NCBI GenBank assembly: GCA_965116355.1
Contig: OZ220679.1
Location: 744,001 to 808,000, forward strand
Length of the DNA stretch: 64,000 bases
From: UBA1127 sp965116355
GTDB taxonomy: Bacteria > Chloroflexota > Dehalococcoidia > Lucifugimonadales > UBA1127
Reading direction: 5' to 3'
The first letter of the stretch is position 1. Every line of letters starts with the position of its first letter. The position numbers were made by a program, and so were the translations under genes. Shown one piece after another: positions 52,470-60,165 of the stretch. Under the pieces are notes generated by a model. That model was not told the origin of the DNA and did not search any database. It saw only the letters and a list, made by a program, of their open reading frames with translations.

Positions 52470-53219
52470 ATGCGGCTTGAGGGCAAGGTAGCCATGGTCA
52501 CGGGCGCGGCGCGCGGCATGGGCGCCGAGGAAGCCAGAATGTTCGCTCGCGAGGGCGCGAGAGTCGCCGTCGCCGACATCGCGGAAGGCGAGGCGCAGGC
52601 CGTCGTGGCCGAGATACTCGAGGCCGGCGGCGATGCCGTCTTCGTGCCACTGAACGTCGCCAGCGAGGAGAACTGGGCCGAGGCCGTCGCCGGCGTCGTT
52701 GCGCGCTACGGCGGCGTGGACATCCTCGTCAACAACGCCGGCGTCGACGGCGCGCACGAGCCGCACCTGCTCGACACGGAGCCGTGGGACGAGGTCATGG
52801 CCGTCAACGCGAGGGGTGTGTTCCTGGGCATGAAGACCGTGATCCCGGAGATGCGCAAGGCGGGCGGGGGTTCCATCATCAACGTCTCGTCCATCTCAGG
52901 ATTCGTGGGCATGGAGGGGACGCACATGGGCTACAACGCGTCCAAGGCGGCGGTGCGCATCATGACCAAGTCGGCGGCTGTCCAGAACGCGAAGCAGGGG
53001 GTCCGGGTGAACTCGGTGCACCCAGGCATCATGCCACCCATGCAACGCACCGTGCGGACGCCCGAGCGCGTGGAGTACCTGGTCACCGAGAAGATCCCTA
53101 TGGGCCGTATTGGCAGCGTTGAGGAGGTGGCCTACGGCGTGCTCTTCCTCGCGTCGGACGAGGCCTCCTACATCACCGGCACGGAGCTCGTGATCGACGG
53201 CGGCTACCTGGCCATCTAG
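52470..53219 (+). CDS. SDR-family oxidoreductase
   Basis: A 249-residue classical short-chain dehydrogenase/reductase. The NAD(P) loop is TGAARGMG (11-18), NNAG follows at 88-91, and the catalytic pair is Tyr155 and Lys159 in GYNASK with a Ser at about 143. Asp36 in VADI suggests NAD rather than NADP. The start is ATG 52470 with GGGGAGGAA upstream; the frame runs back to 52350 without a site. It ends 2 bp before the convergent DUF385 gene. A -10-like TATACT lies at 52431. Substrate unknown, probably a secondary alcohol. Confidence 0.9.
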   Translation: MRLEGKVAMVTGAARGMGAEEARMFAREGARVAVADIAEGEAQAVVAEILEAGGDAVFVPLNVASEENWAEAVAGVVARYGGVDILVNNAGVDGAHEPHLLDTEPWDEVMAVNARGVFLGMKTVIPEMRKAGGGSIINVSSISGFVGMEGTHMGYNASKAAVRIMTKSAAVQNAKQGVRVNSVHPGIMPPMQRTVRTPERVEYLVTEKIPMGRIGSVEEVAYGVLFLASDEASYITGTELVIDGGYLAI

Positions 53220-53221
53220 TC

Positions 53222-53596
53222 TTAGCCTTGCGGCTGAAAGTCGATGCGAATCAGCGGGCTCTCCGCCACCCAGCGCTCCACGTCCAGGTGGCCCAGTCGC
53301 TGCTCAGCGGCCTTCATCCTGGCGAAGATCTCGCGGCGGGCTGCCTCGTCCGTGATGGCGACAGCCCTGGCGGGGAAGTCGCGCTGGACGCTCTCCTTCA
53401 AGTGAAACGTCATGTCGGGGTTGGCGACAACGTTTGCATACCACGACCGCTTGCCGGGCAGGCCAGTGATGTAGACGGCCCCGTCGACAAGGTGGTGCCA
53501 GATCTCAATGCGGCGCGGCTGACCGGACTGTCGTCCGATGGTGGTGATGTCCACGTTTCTGTCGGATGCAAGCGCCTGCTGCACGGCGTCGTCCAT
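53222..53596 (-). CDS. nitroreductase/DUF385 family protein, F420- or FMN-binding
   Basis: A 124-residue split-barrel protein like the Ddn/DUF385 deazaflavin-dependent nitroreductase group. The diagnostic part is TTIGRQSGQPRRIEIWHHLVDGAVYITG followed by SWYANVVANPDMTFHL. These proteins bind F420 or flavin and reduce small compounds, and are common in Actinobacteria and Chloroflexota. The active cofactor cannot be read from sequence. Together with the luciferase-like gene at 24310 it fits a host that uses F420. Confidence 0.85.
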   Translation of the reverse strand: MDDAVQQALASDRNVDITTIGRQSGQPRRIEIWHHLVDGAVYITGLPGKRSWYANVVANPDMTFHLKESVQRDFPARAVAITDEAARREIFARMKAAEQRLGHLDVERWVAESPLIRIDFQPQG

Positions 53597-53731
53597 GGCG
53601 ATACTCCTGCGCGGGTTTTGCCCAATGTAGGATCCCCCGCGCAGCGTGTAAAGCGGATTGGCCGTCGTTGACGCGCCATCGGGCGCTCACTACACTACGG
53701 GCAATTTCCCCAACACCGCAGGAGGTGCCGC

Positions 53732-54148
53732 ATGGCGAGAATCCGGCACATCGCGCTGGCCACCACGGACCCGGAGGCCACCGCGAAGTTCTACAAGGAG
53801 GGCCTTGGCCTCAGGGAGGTGGGGAAGGTCAACTCCACCACCGCCGAGGGCTACTACCTGAGTGACGGCCACGTGAACCTGGCCGTGCTGAAGTTCAAGG
53901 GCGACGACCCTGCGACCACCGAGGGGATCCTGCGCTACACCGGCGTCCACCACTTCGGCCTGCAGGTCGACGACATGGACGAGGCCCGCGCACGCATCGA
54001 GGCAGCCGGCGCCGTGCACCGCCCATACCCAGGCACCGAGGAGATGGCCGCCCGCGGCAACGTCGAGGTCAAGTTCTCGGGTCCCGACGGCGTCACCGTC
54101 GACCTCTCCGAGACCGGTTGGCTGGGGACGAACGACCCGGAGGACTAG
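53732..54148 (+). CDS. VOC-family protein (tandem copy 1)
   Basis: A 138-residue vicinal-oxygen-chelate protein (glyoxalase/extradiol dioxygenase fold) with two beta-alpha-beta-beta-beta units. Possible metal ligands are His7 (IRHIALAT), His73/His74 (GVHHFGLQ) and Glu/Asp near the end (VEVKFSGPDGVTVDL). It could be an isomerase, a lyase or an extradiol dioxygenase. GGAGG lies 8 nt before the ATG. The next gene is a close paralogue 46 bp downstream, indicating tandem duplication. Confidence 0.88.
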   Translation: MARIRHIALATTDPEATAKFYKEGLGLREVGKVNSTTAEGYYLSDGHVNLAVLKFKGDDPATTEGILRYTGVHHFGLQVDDMDEARARIEAAGAVHRPYPGTEEMAARGNVEVKFSGPDGVTVDLSETGWLGTNDPED

Positions 54149-54194
54149 CAGCCCACAGGAGACGCACAGTTCGCAGCCGAGAGAGGAGAACGTC

Positions 54195-54614
54195 ATGCCA
54201 AGGATCAAGCACATCGCCATAGCCACCCAGGACCCGGAGGCCACCGCGAAGTTCTACAAGGACGGACTCGGCCTGCGCGAGGCCGGCGTGGTCAACTCCG
54301 TCGCCGCCGAGGGGTACTACCTCACGGACGGCTACATCAACGTCGCCATCCTGCGCTTCAAGGACGACGACGCCGCCACGACCGAGGGCGAGGCCCGATA
54401 CACGGGCATCCACCACTTCGGCTTCGAGGTGGACTCCATGGACGAGGCCGAGCAGCAGATCCTCTCCGCCGGCGCCGTCCACCGACCCAGCGCAATTACG
54501 ACGGAGAACGCGCAGTTGCCGCGCAACGGCAACGTCGAGGTGAAGTTCGTAGGCCCCGACGGCGTCACCGTCGACCTCTCCCAGGCCGGCTGGGTGGGCA
54601 CTGCGCCCGACTAG
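54195..54614 (+). CDS. VOC-family protein (tandem copy 2)
   Basis: A 139-residue paralogue of the upstream gene. The conserved His7 (IKHIAIAT), His-His in GIHHFGFE and the C-terminal VEVKFVGPDGVTVDL are retained. A short loop near 100-110 differs. A strong terminator follows. Both copies sit in the catabolic part of the window and may act on glyoxal-like or ring-opened intermediates, though no substrate can be assigned. Confidence 0.88.
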   Translation: MPRIKHIAIATQDPEATAKFYKDGLGLREAGVVNSVAAEGYYLTDGYINVAILRFKDDDAATTEGEARYTGIHHFGFEVDSMDEAEQQILSAGAVHRPSAITTENAQLPRNGNVEVKFVGPDGVTVDLSQAGWVGTAPD

Positions 54615-54638
54615 TCACGGCAAACGCTGGTGCAAAGA

Positions 54639-54668
54639 AGCGGGGGCGGCCGTTTGGCCGCCCCCGCT
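54639..54668. terminator. bidirectional terminator between VOC and metzincin genes
   Basis: A perfect 13-bp GC-rich stem (54639-54651 with 54656-54668) with a GTTT loop, followed on the plus strand by CGTTTACTC. It lies between the convergent VOC gene and the metzincin-like gene. Confidence 0.8.
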
Positions 54669-54697
54669 CGTTTACTCTCTCCTCGCGTTTCCGTCCG

Positions 54698-56053
54698 CTA
54701 GCCGAACATCTCCTCGAGCTCCATGAGCTCCGCATCCGTGTACCGGAAGTTGGCCGCGTCCCATTCCATGGTAATTGCCGGCAGTTCAACGCTCTTGGTG
54801 ATTGTGGCAGAGATGCGCGCGATGGCGTCAAAGGTGTACACGATGACTGCCGCGCCCTCCTCTTCCACAAGGCACTCGTTGATGTAGGCGTCCGGCGGCT
54901 TGCTGCATCCCAGGAGATGGTTCTCGTCCTCAAAGAAGCCCTCCGGCGGCACTTCGGGCTTCAGCACCGCAAACTGATATGAGCCCTGACCCGTCGCCGG
55001 CTCTCCAAAAACCATGCTGAAGATGCCTGTCCCGCACAGCGGGATGACGTGCGTGATGTTGGGTGCAATGACCAACTCGATGTCTCTGCCGGCGACGAAC
55101 TTCGTCCGCAGGTCCGCGTACATGACGTTGGTCTCATCCGTGCTATTGCCATAGCCGAAGACGTGGCCAAGCTCGTGCCAGAGCAGTCGCCGGACAGTCT
55201 CGGTGTCGTAGGCGCGCCATGCACCGGTGCAGTCTGTCTCACCCAGCGGGACGAGCACGCGGTTGGTCTGCCCGACGGCCGGATCGAGGTGGTCACCGGC
55301 GTCCCTTATCCACCCGACGGTGAAGTCCGGTGTCTCCTGCGGCCCAGAGCGGCTGACGCTGAAGCCCAAGACTGTCCAGGCGGCCAGGTCGTCATCCACC
55401 ATCGCCACCACCTCGTCGACACCCTCCGCGGCGAAGCCCGGCAGGTCGTCGACGGTGTAGGTGATCACGCCGTTCACAATGCCCCGCGTCACGATCTCTG
55501 CCAGTGCCTTTTCCCGCGCCAAGTTCGTTGCGGCCTGCGTCATTTCCCCGGTCAACTGACGCTGCGCTTGCAGCCTGGTCGTGCGCTCCCTGACGGCCTC
55601 TCGGCGGGCTTCCTCGGCGGCATCCGCCTCCTCTTGCGCCCTTTCCTCCGCCGCAACTCTCGCCTGCTGCTCCCGCTCCACCGTCCGAAGCGCCTCGTTC
55701 TTGGCGAGCTCCTGGTTGATGCTCTCCTGTTCAGCTGCGGTCCGCGTCGCTGTCTCGCGCTGCAATGCCTGCTCCATAACCCCCCTCGCGATGCGCGCGT
55801 CATCCACCTGTTGCTGCAGCGCCGCCTGCTGCCGCTGGAGGTCTGCCGCCTTTGCCTCGGCACTGGTTCGGGCTTCCGTCTGCAACTGCAGCCCGACGGC
55901 CGCCTCCTCCGCGTCCAGCAGGGCAATGTCAAGATCGCTGCGGACAGCGAAAAGGAGATATGTCGTCAGAGCCAGCAACCCCACCATGAGCAGAAATCCC
56001 AGAACGGTGCCGTTCAGCAGCATGGCGATGTTGCGCCTTCTGTTTACTCGCAT
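54698..56053 (-). CDS. membrane-anchored coiled-coil protein with a metzincin-like domain
   Basis: A 451-residue protein with one N-terminal membrane helix (about 10-33), a long charged coiled coil (about 40-165, Ala/Glu/Arg/Gln-rich) and a C-terminal zinc-protease-like domain. The active-site motif near residue 290 is HELGHVFGYGN, with NVMY resembling a Met-turn. In metzincins the third ligand after HExxHxxGxx is His or Asp; here it is Asn, so the third zinc ligand may come from a nearby Asp or activity may be lost. The likely location is outside the cell. The start is ATG 56053. Partners are unknown. Confidence 0.75.
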   Translation of the reverse strand: MRVNRRRNIAMLLNGTVLGFLLMVGLLALTTYLLFAVRSDLDIALLDAEEAAVGLQLQTEARTSAEAKAADLQRQQAALQQQVDDARIARGVMEQALQRETATRTAAEQESINQELAKNEALRTVEREQQARVAAEERAQEEADAAEEARREAVRERTTRLQAQRQLTGEMTQAATNLAREKALAEIVTRGIVNGVITYTVDDLPGFAAEGVDEVVAMVDDDLAAWTVLGFSVSRSGPQETPDFTVGWIRDAGDHLDPAVGQTNRVLVPLGETDCTGAWRAYDTETVRRLLWHELGHVFGYGNSTDETNVMYADLRTKFVAGRDIELVIAPNITHVIPLCGTGIFSMVFGEPATGQGSYQFAVLKPEVPPEGFFEDENHLLGCSKPPDAYINECLVEEEGAAVIVYTFDAIARISATITKSVELPAITMEWDAANFRYTDAELMELEEMFG

Positions 56054-56181
56054 ATGGCCATCTTCCAATCAGGAAAGCCAGACTGTGTTTGCGCACAGCC
56101 TGGCTCTCCAGTGTTTCGGGTGAGGGCGTCCGATTGCGGACGCGGCTCCAAACCCGTGAGATGGTAATCGTCAGGGACAGG

Positions 56182-56838
56182 CTAGCTGGTCTGCCGGGTC
56201 TGCAGGGCGTGGTAGCGAAACTTCTCCCGCGCCGCGTCCAGGCGCCCGCCCTTGGCTATCTCCTGCCGGATGTTCTCCTCCGCCTCTTCTATCTCCCGGC
56301 TGATGTTCAACACCTCTTCGACACGCGCCTGGGGAATCACCACGATGCCGTCAGCGTCGCCGATGAGGACGTCGCCCGGCGTGACGTGGACCTCGCCCAG
56401 CGAGCAAGGCTCGTTGATGCCGACGCACTCCACCCGGTCCTTGCCGGTGCGCATGGTGTTGCCCCGGCTGAAGATCGGGTAGCCCAGCTCCAGGCTGCGC
56501 ATGGCGTCCCGGCAGACGCCGTGAATGACGGTGCCCGCCAGCTTGTTGCGATGGGCCATGATCGTCAGAATGTCACCCCAGACCGTCGCGTTGGGCTTGC
56601 CCTCGTTGTCCAGGACCACCACGTATCCCTCCGGCACCTCGTCGATATAGTCGCCGACGTTGCCCGGCTTCACGGCATCGACGGGGATCGTCTTGACCGT
56701 GAAAGCGCGCCCGGCCAGCCGAAACGAGCGGTCCAGAGGCATGATGCCGACGGCCTGCCCGTTGATACCCAGCCTGTCCAGCGCGTCACTGATGGCGGTG
56801 GTCCCCATGGTGTTCAACTCTTCGATGACCTTCTCCAT
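56182..56838 (-). CDS. RraA/LigK-like aldolase family protein (copy 1)
   Basis: A 218-residue RraA-fold protein. The family includes 4-hydroxy-4-methyl-2-oxoglutarate/4-carboxy-4-hydroxy-2-oxoadipate aldolases (ProA/LigK) and RNase E inhibitor RraA. Conserved features are ISDALDRLG near the N terminus and the RD pair (HGVCRD, about 109-110) used for metal and substrate in the aldolases. The usual GG before it is GD here (VWGDIL), so copy 1 may differ in reaction. It follows copy 2 by 3 bp on the same strand, as a translationally close pair. Confidence 0.85.
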   Translation of the reverse strand: MEKVIEELNTMGTTAISDALDRLGINGQAVGIMPLDRSFRLAGRAFTVKTIPVDAVKPGNVGDYIDEVPEGYVVVLDNEGKPNATVWGDILTIMAHRNKLAGTVIHGVCRDAMRSLELGYPIFSRGNTMRTGKDRVECVGINEPCSLGEVHVTPGDVLIGDADGIVVIPQARVEEVLNISREIEEAEENIRQEIAKGGRLDAAREKFRYHALQTRQTS

Positions 56839-56841
56839 TGA

Positions 56842-57516
56842 CTACTTCCTTTCCAGCATGGTTTCGTAGTTGGACCCCATGACCTGGCTGATGGGCACGC
56901 CCGACAGCACGTCCTTGGTCATGAGCGCCTCCCTTTGTGCAATGTCCTCCGCCGCGGCCACCACTTCCTCCTCGCGGTCCTGCGAGATGAAGACAACGCC
57001 GCTGCTGTCCGCGATCACGAGGTCGCCCGGCTTCACCCACACGCCGCACATCTCGATGGGCTCGTTGCAGGACTCCTCGATGATGCGGGTGCGTGCGGTC
57101 ACCTGCACCCCGGCCCGGCCGAAGACCGGCAGTCCCAGCTCCCGGCTCTCGTCCACGTCGCGCACGGCGCCGTCGACGATGACGCCCGCGACGCCCCTGA
57201 CCTTGGCGCCGTTGGACAGGATGCCGCCCCACGCCGCGCAGTCGAGGCGCCCCCGGTGGTCGATGACGATAACGTCGCCGGGGTTGGAGGCCTCGATGGC
57301 CGCCGCGCCCAGGTGCCGGGTCGAGCGCTCCCCGCCGTAGGCTTTCATGCGCGTGGTGACCACGCGCCCGCAGACCTTCGCCGTTACGGTCAGCGGCCGC
57401 AGCCCGATGACCGAGCCCTTCATCCCCAGGCGGTCCAGGGCATCGGAGGCCGCACAGGCGTCGACCTTGGAGAGGCGCGCAACCAGGGTGTCCTGGGCCG
57501 CTTCCTGCGTTGCCAT
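56842..57516 (-). CDS. RraA/LigK-like aldolase family protein (copy 2)
   Basis: A 224-residue paralogue of copy 1 with a more canonical aldolase site: AAWGGILSNGAKVRGVAG followed by DGAVRD, containing the Arg-Asp pair. In the protocatechuate 4,5-cleavage route this family splits 4-carboxy-4-hydroxy-2-oxoadipate into pyruvate and oxaloacetate. The start is ATG 57516 with GGGGG upstream; the frame stays open to 57564. It lies between the LigB-like gene 2 and copy 1, all on the minus strand, which fits the pathway. Confidence 0.87.
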   Translation of the reverse strand: MATQEAAQDTLVARLSKVDACAASDALDRLGMKGSVIGLRPLTVTAKVCGRVVTTRMKAYGGERSTRHLGAAAIEASNPGDVIVIDHRGRLDCAAWGGILSNGAKVRGVAGVIVDGAVRDVDESRELGLPVFGRAGVQVTARTRIIEESCNEPIEMCGVWVKPGDLVIADSSGVVFISQDREEEVVAAAEDIAQREALMTKDVLSGVPISQVMGSNYETMLERK

Positions 57517-57676
57517 AGGAATACCCCCACAAGCGGAATGCTGTGCGCTAGTGTACCCCGTCACGCCGCCAAGCGCTAGCCGCCGTACACCTTTGAATCG
57601 CCCCTTTTCTTGGGCAATTTCGCGAGAAACGGGGCGTGGCTCGGCCTTCCTGCAGGGTTTTGCCAGACAAAAGAAA

Positions 57677-57701
57677 GGGCCCCGCCCGGCGGGCGGGGCC
57701 C
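57677..57701 (-). terminator. terminator after LigB-like gene 2
   Basis: On the minus strand, a perfect 11-bp GC stem (57691-57701 with 57677-57687) with a 3-nt loop is followed by TTTCTTTTG. It is a strong Rho-independent terminator 24 nt after the LigB-like stop, so the RraA pair is probably transcribed separately. Confidence 0.85.
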
Positions 57702-57725
57702 CTCGTGTCCGAGACTAGCAAGGAT

Positions 57726-58799
57726 TTACGTCCACTCGACCATGCCCCAGCCGCCGCCGGTGCCGGCGTTCGTGCGGTACACGGGCTCGTAACCGATCTC
57801 CTTCGCCTGCAGGTGCTCCAGCGCTCCGGCGATAGTGACCCAGTTCAGGGTCTCCGAGGCCGCCGAGTGCAGCCGGTGCCGCGGCAGGTTCATCAGGATG
57901 TCAGCGTCGTTGTCGACCATGCCCTTGATGGCCGTGCGGTCCAGCTCCTCGTCCACCGTGAAGTGGCTGAGGCCGCCGGAGGTCATCACCGCCACGCGGG
58001 TGCCGTTGCCGCCGCCCCAGGACTCGATGGCCTTGCGGATCGCGCGGCCGAACTCGAAGCAGCGCTTCGGCGTGGGCTGGTTCGGCGGGTAGCAGGTGTT
58101 CTGCCAGATGGGGACGATCGGAACGGGCTTCTCGTCCATGACCCGCTTCACCAGGAAGCTCCATGCGTGCGGCAGGCCGAACTGCCGGGGCTGGGTCACA
58201 CGAACGGTCTCCAGCTCGCCACCCTTGGAGTGCGGGTAGCGGTGACCGACTGTGCCGCCGGGGTTCTCCCGCAGGTACTTGGAATGCGACACGTCGAAAT
58301 CGTTGTCGATCATGTACTCGATGATGTGCCGGCCCAGCTCTGTGACCACAGGGATCTCCATCTCGTGCTGCGGGTAGCCGGCGGCCGATGCCTTCGCGGC
58401 CTCGGAAGCGTCGGGGCCAGGCTTGCGCGGGTAGTACTTGATGGTGTCGCCCCAGTACACCAGGAAGGCGGGCATGTTGTCCTCGAACATCATCTCGTCC
58501 TGGTCGTCGCCGACGATGACGGCGATGTCCGGGTTGATGCGCCTGAAGGTCTCGGCCAGGTGGGCGATGGCCGCGTCCGTGTTCTCCTTCTGCTTCTTGT
58601 GGATGTCGTAGTTGCAGAGGTCAGCAATCTTCGGGTTGGCCCGCTCTAGGGCCTCATCGAAGCTGTAGATCTCGCCGGTGGGAGCGAAGCAGAGCTCCTT
58701 GTTGCGCTGGTCGTTCAGCGCGTGGTTGGCCCAGAGCTCAGCGGGCTGCATGAGCATTGGGCTGTGGGACGTTCCGATACCCAAAACGATTTCCGGCAT
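57726..58799 (-). CDS. LigB-like class III extradiol dioxygenase (paralogue 2)
   Basis: A 357-residue close paralogue of the gene at 49153. His12 (GTSHSP), the DVSHSKYL His and the GGLSHF His are kept, and again the second-ligand His position holds Gln100 (DDQDE). The C-terminal SAASETLNW includes the candidate Glu ligand. The start has AAGGAGG about 6 nt before ATG 58799. It sits between RraA-like aldolases and a LigJ-like amidohydrolase, which is the gene set of a meta-cleavage pathway. No LigA subunit is seen. Substrate unproven. Confidence 0.86.
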   Translation of the reverse strand: MPEIVLGIGTSHSPMLMQPAELWANHALNDQRNKELCFAPTGEIYSFDEALERANPKIADLCNYDIHKKQKENTDAAIAHLAETFRRINPDIAVIVGDDQDEMMFEDNMPAFLVYWGDTIKYYPRKPGPDASEAAKASAAGYPQHEMEIPVVTELGRHIIEYMIDNDFDVSHSKYLRENPGGTVGHRYPHSKGGELETVRVTQPRQFGLPHAWSFLVKRVMDEKPVPIVPIWQNTCYPPNQPTPKRCFEFGRAIRKAIESWGGGNGTRVAVMTSGGLSHFTVDEELDRTAIKGMVDNDADILMNLPRHRLHSAASETLNWVTIAGALEHLQAKEIGYEPVYRTNAGTGGGWGMVEWT

Positions 58800-58907
58800 C
58801 ACTTCCTCCTTGGTCCTTCCGGACCGTATTCCCCTTGGCCCTACTTGGCGCCAGATTATAGACCCCAACGCGCAACACGTCCACAACCGGGGCCGCAAAG
58901 GTAACGG

Positions 58908-59912
58908 CTAGGCGACGGAGAACCTTGGGAACGCCTTCTTCGCCGTGTCCTCAAACACGTTCTTCAGGTCCTGCCCGCTCAGCCAGTCGATGGACTCGAT
59001 GACTGGCTTCAGGTCGTCCAGCCACTCGCCGGTCTCGGGGTTCTGGCTGGAACCGGACCCCGGGTTCTCCGTGCCGAACATGCAGCGGTCCGTGCCGCAG
59101 ATCTGGAAGAGCAGGTCCAGGCTCTCCTTGTTGTACAGCACCGCGTCAAAGTACAGCTTGCGCAGGGAGTCGTCGAAGGACTCGACGTTCTTCTCGCGCC
59201 AGCGGTGTGCGCGCCACCGGCCGATCTGGTACGGCACCGAGCCGCCGCCGTGGCACACGATGATCTTCAGATCCGGGAAGGTCTCCAGCGTCTTGTGGTC
59301 CATGAGGGACATGATGGCAATGCCCTCTTCCGTGATGAAGTGGTTGGAGTACGTCTCCCGCTGGTTGCGGCAGGAGGCCGTGTGGATGAGGGCGGGCACG
59401 TCCAGCTCGATCATCTTCTCGTAGAGCGGGTACCAGTACTCGTCGCCCATGGGCGGCATGTTCGGGTCCTGGCCCTCCGACGGGTCAGGGTCGATCATGA
59501 CGCCGACGAAGCCCAGCTCCTTCACGCACCGCTCCATCTCCTCAAAGACGATGCTGACGGGCTCCTTCCACACCTGCGGCAGACCGCAGACGCCCCGGTA
59601 CCGGTCCGGGTAGTAGTCGATGCTCTGCTTGATAGCGTCGTTGTTCGCCTTGCAGAAGTCCTCAACGATGCTGGGCAGCTGCTCCGAGTGCATGAGCTGG
59701 AACGGGCGCGGCGAGAGGAACTGGATATCCGTGCCGACGCCGTCCATGCGCTTGACGTGGTTGTCCACCACAGGCCGCATGCGCTCGTCGGAGAGCTTGA
59801 GGCTGCCGCGCTGCCGGTGAATGCGGCTGGAGAGCAGGCCGGCCTTGAACGCCATGAGCTCCGGTGGGCTGTTCAGATGCCCGTGAATGTCGACGACCTT
59901 GTAGTCTGCCAT
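58908..59912 (-). CDS. amidohydrolase-2 family protein, LigJ-like
   Basis: A 334-residue paralogue of the gene at 6911. The metal-binding VDIHGHL gives His10 and His12, followed by LIHTASC and VCHGGGSVP. Near residue 280 it reads MFGTENPGSG, then NPETG and DD, a layout like 4-oxalomesaconate hydratase, where Glu is catalytic. The start at ATG 59912 has AAGGAGG 5 nt upstream. It is divergent from the third Rieske gene across a 253-bp region with a clear operator-like palindrome, and lies upstream of LigB-like gene 2. Confidence 0.86.
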   Translation of the reverse strand: MADYKVVDIHGHLNSPPELMAFKAGLLSSRIHRQRGSLKLSDERMRPVVDNHVKRMDGVGTDIQFLSPRPFQLMHSEQLPSIVEDFCKANNDAIKQSIDYYPDRYRGVCGLPQVWKEPVSIVFEEMERCVKELGFVGVMIDPDPSEGQDPNMPPMGDEYWYPLYEKMIELDVPALIHTASCRNQRETYSNHFITEEGIAIMSLMDHKTLETFPDLKIIVCHGGGSVPYQIGRWRAHRWREKNVESFDDSLRKLYFDAVLYNKESLDLLFQICGTDRCMFGTENPGSGSSQNPETGEWLDDLKPVIESIDWLSGQDLKNVFEDTAKKAFPRFSVA

Positions 59913-60015
59913 GGGCCCTCCTTGCGCTCCAATTTTCCCTGCGACGACTGTAAGTCTCAAAACACTACACTCCAGCGCGCGTAGGCGCGCGGCCGCACAG
60001 GTTGAGAGCGCCAAG

Positions 60016-60044
60016 AGTATCCTTCTCCCTGGGCAAAGTGTCAA
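60016..60044 (-). promoter_or_regulatory. promoter of the LigJ-like amidohydrolase gene
   Basis: On the minus strand, TTGACA (60039-60044), a 17-nt spacer and GATACT (60016-60021). The -35 lies inside the palindrome at 60033-60057, so a bound regulator would block or recruit polymerase. Confidence 0.55.
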
Positions 60045-60057
60045 TTATGACATTTGC
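60033..60057. promoter_or_regulatory. operator-like palindrome between divergent catabolic genes
   Basis: GCAAA(G)TGTCA and TGACATTTGC form a 10-bp inverted repeat around ATTA, with one extra G in the left arm. It overlaps the amidohydrolase -35 and lies just upstream of the Rieske -35, a position typical of GntR, IclR or MarR regulators. No regulator gene is nearby. Confidence 0.55.
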
Positions 60058-60064
60058 ACCTTCC

Positions 60065-60093
60065 TTGACCCTTCAGCGCGGGAGGAGTATCCT
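60065..60093 (+). promoter_or_regulatory. promoter of the third Rieske gene
   Basis: TTGACC (60065-60070), 17-nt spacer and TATCCT (60088-60093), 73 nt before the ATG at 60166. Confidence 0.5.
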
Positions 60094-60165
60094 CACCGCA
60101 CCATCCAGAATGGCGTATAACGTCCATCAGCAGCGACACCGGTAAACCAATAGGAGGAAGCTGGC

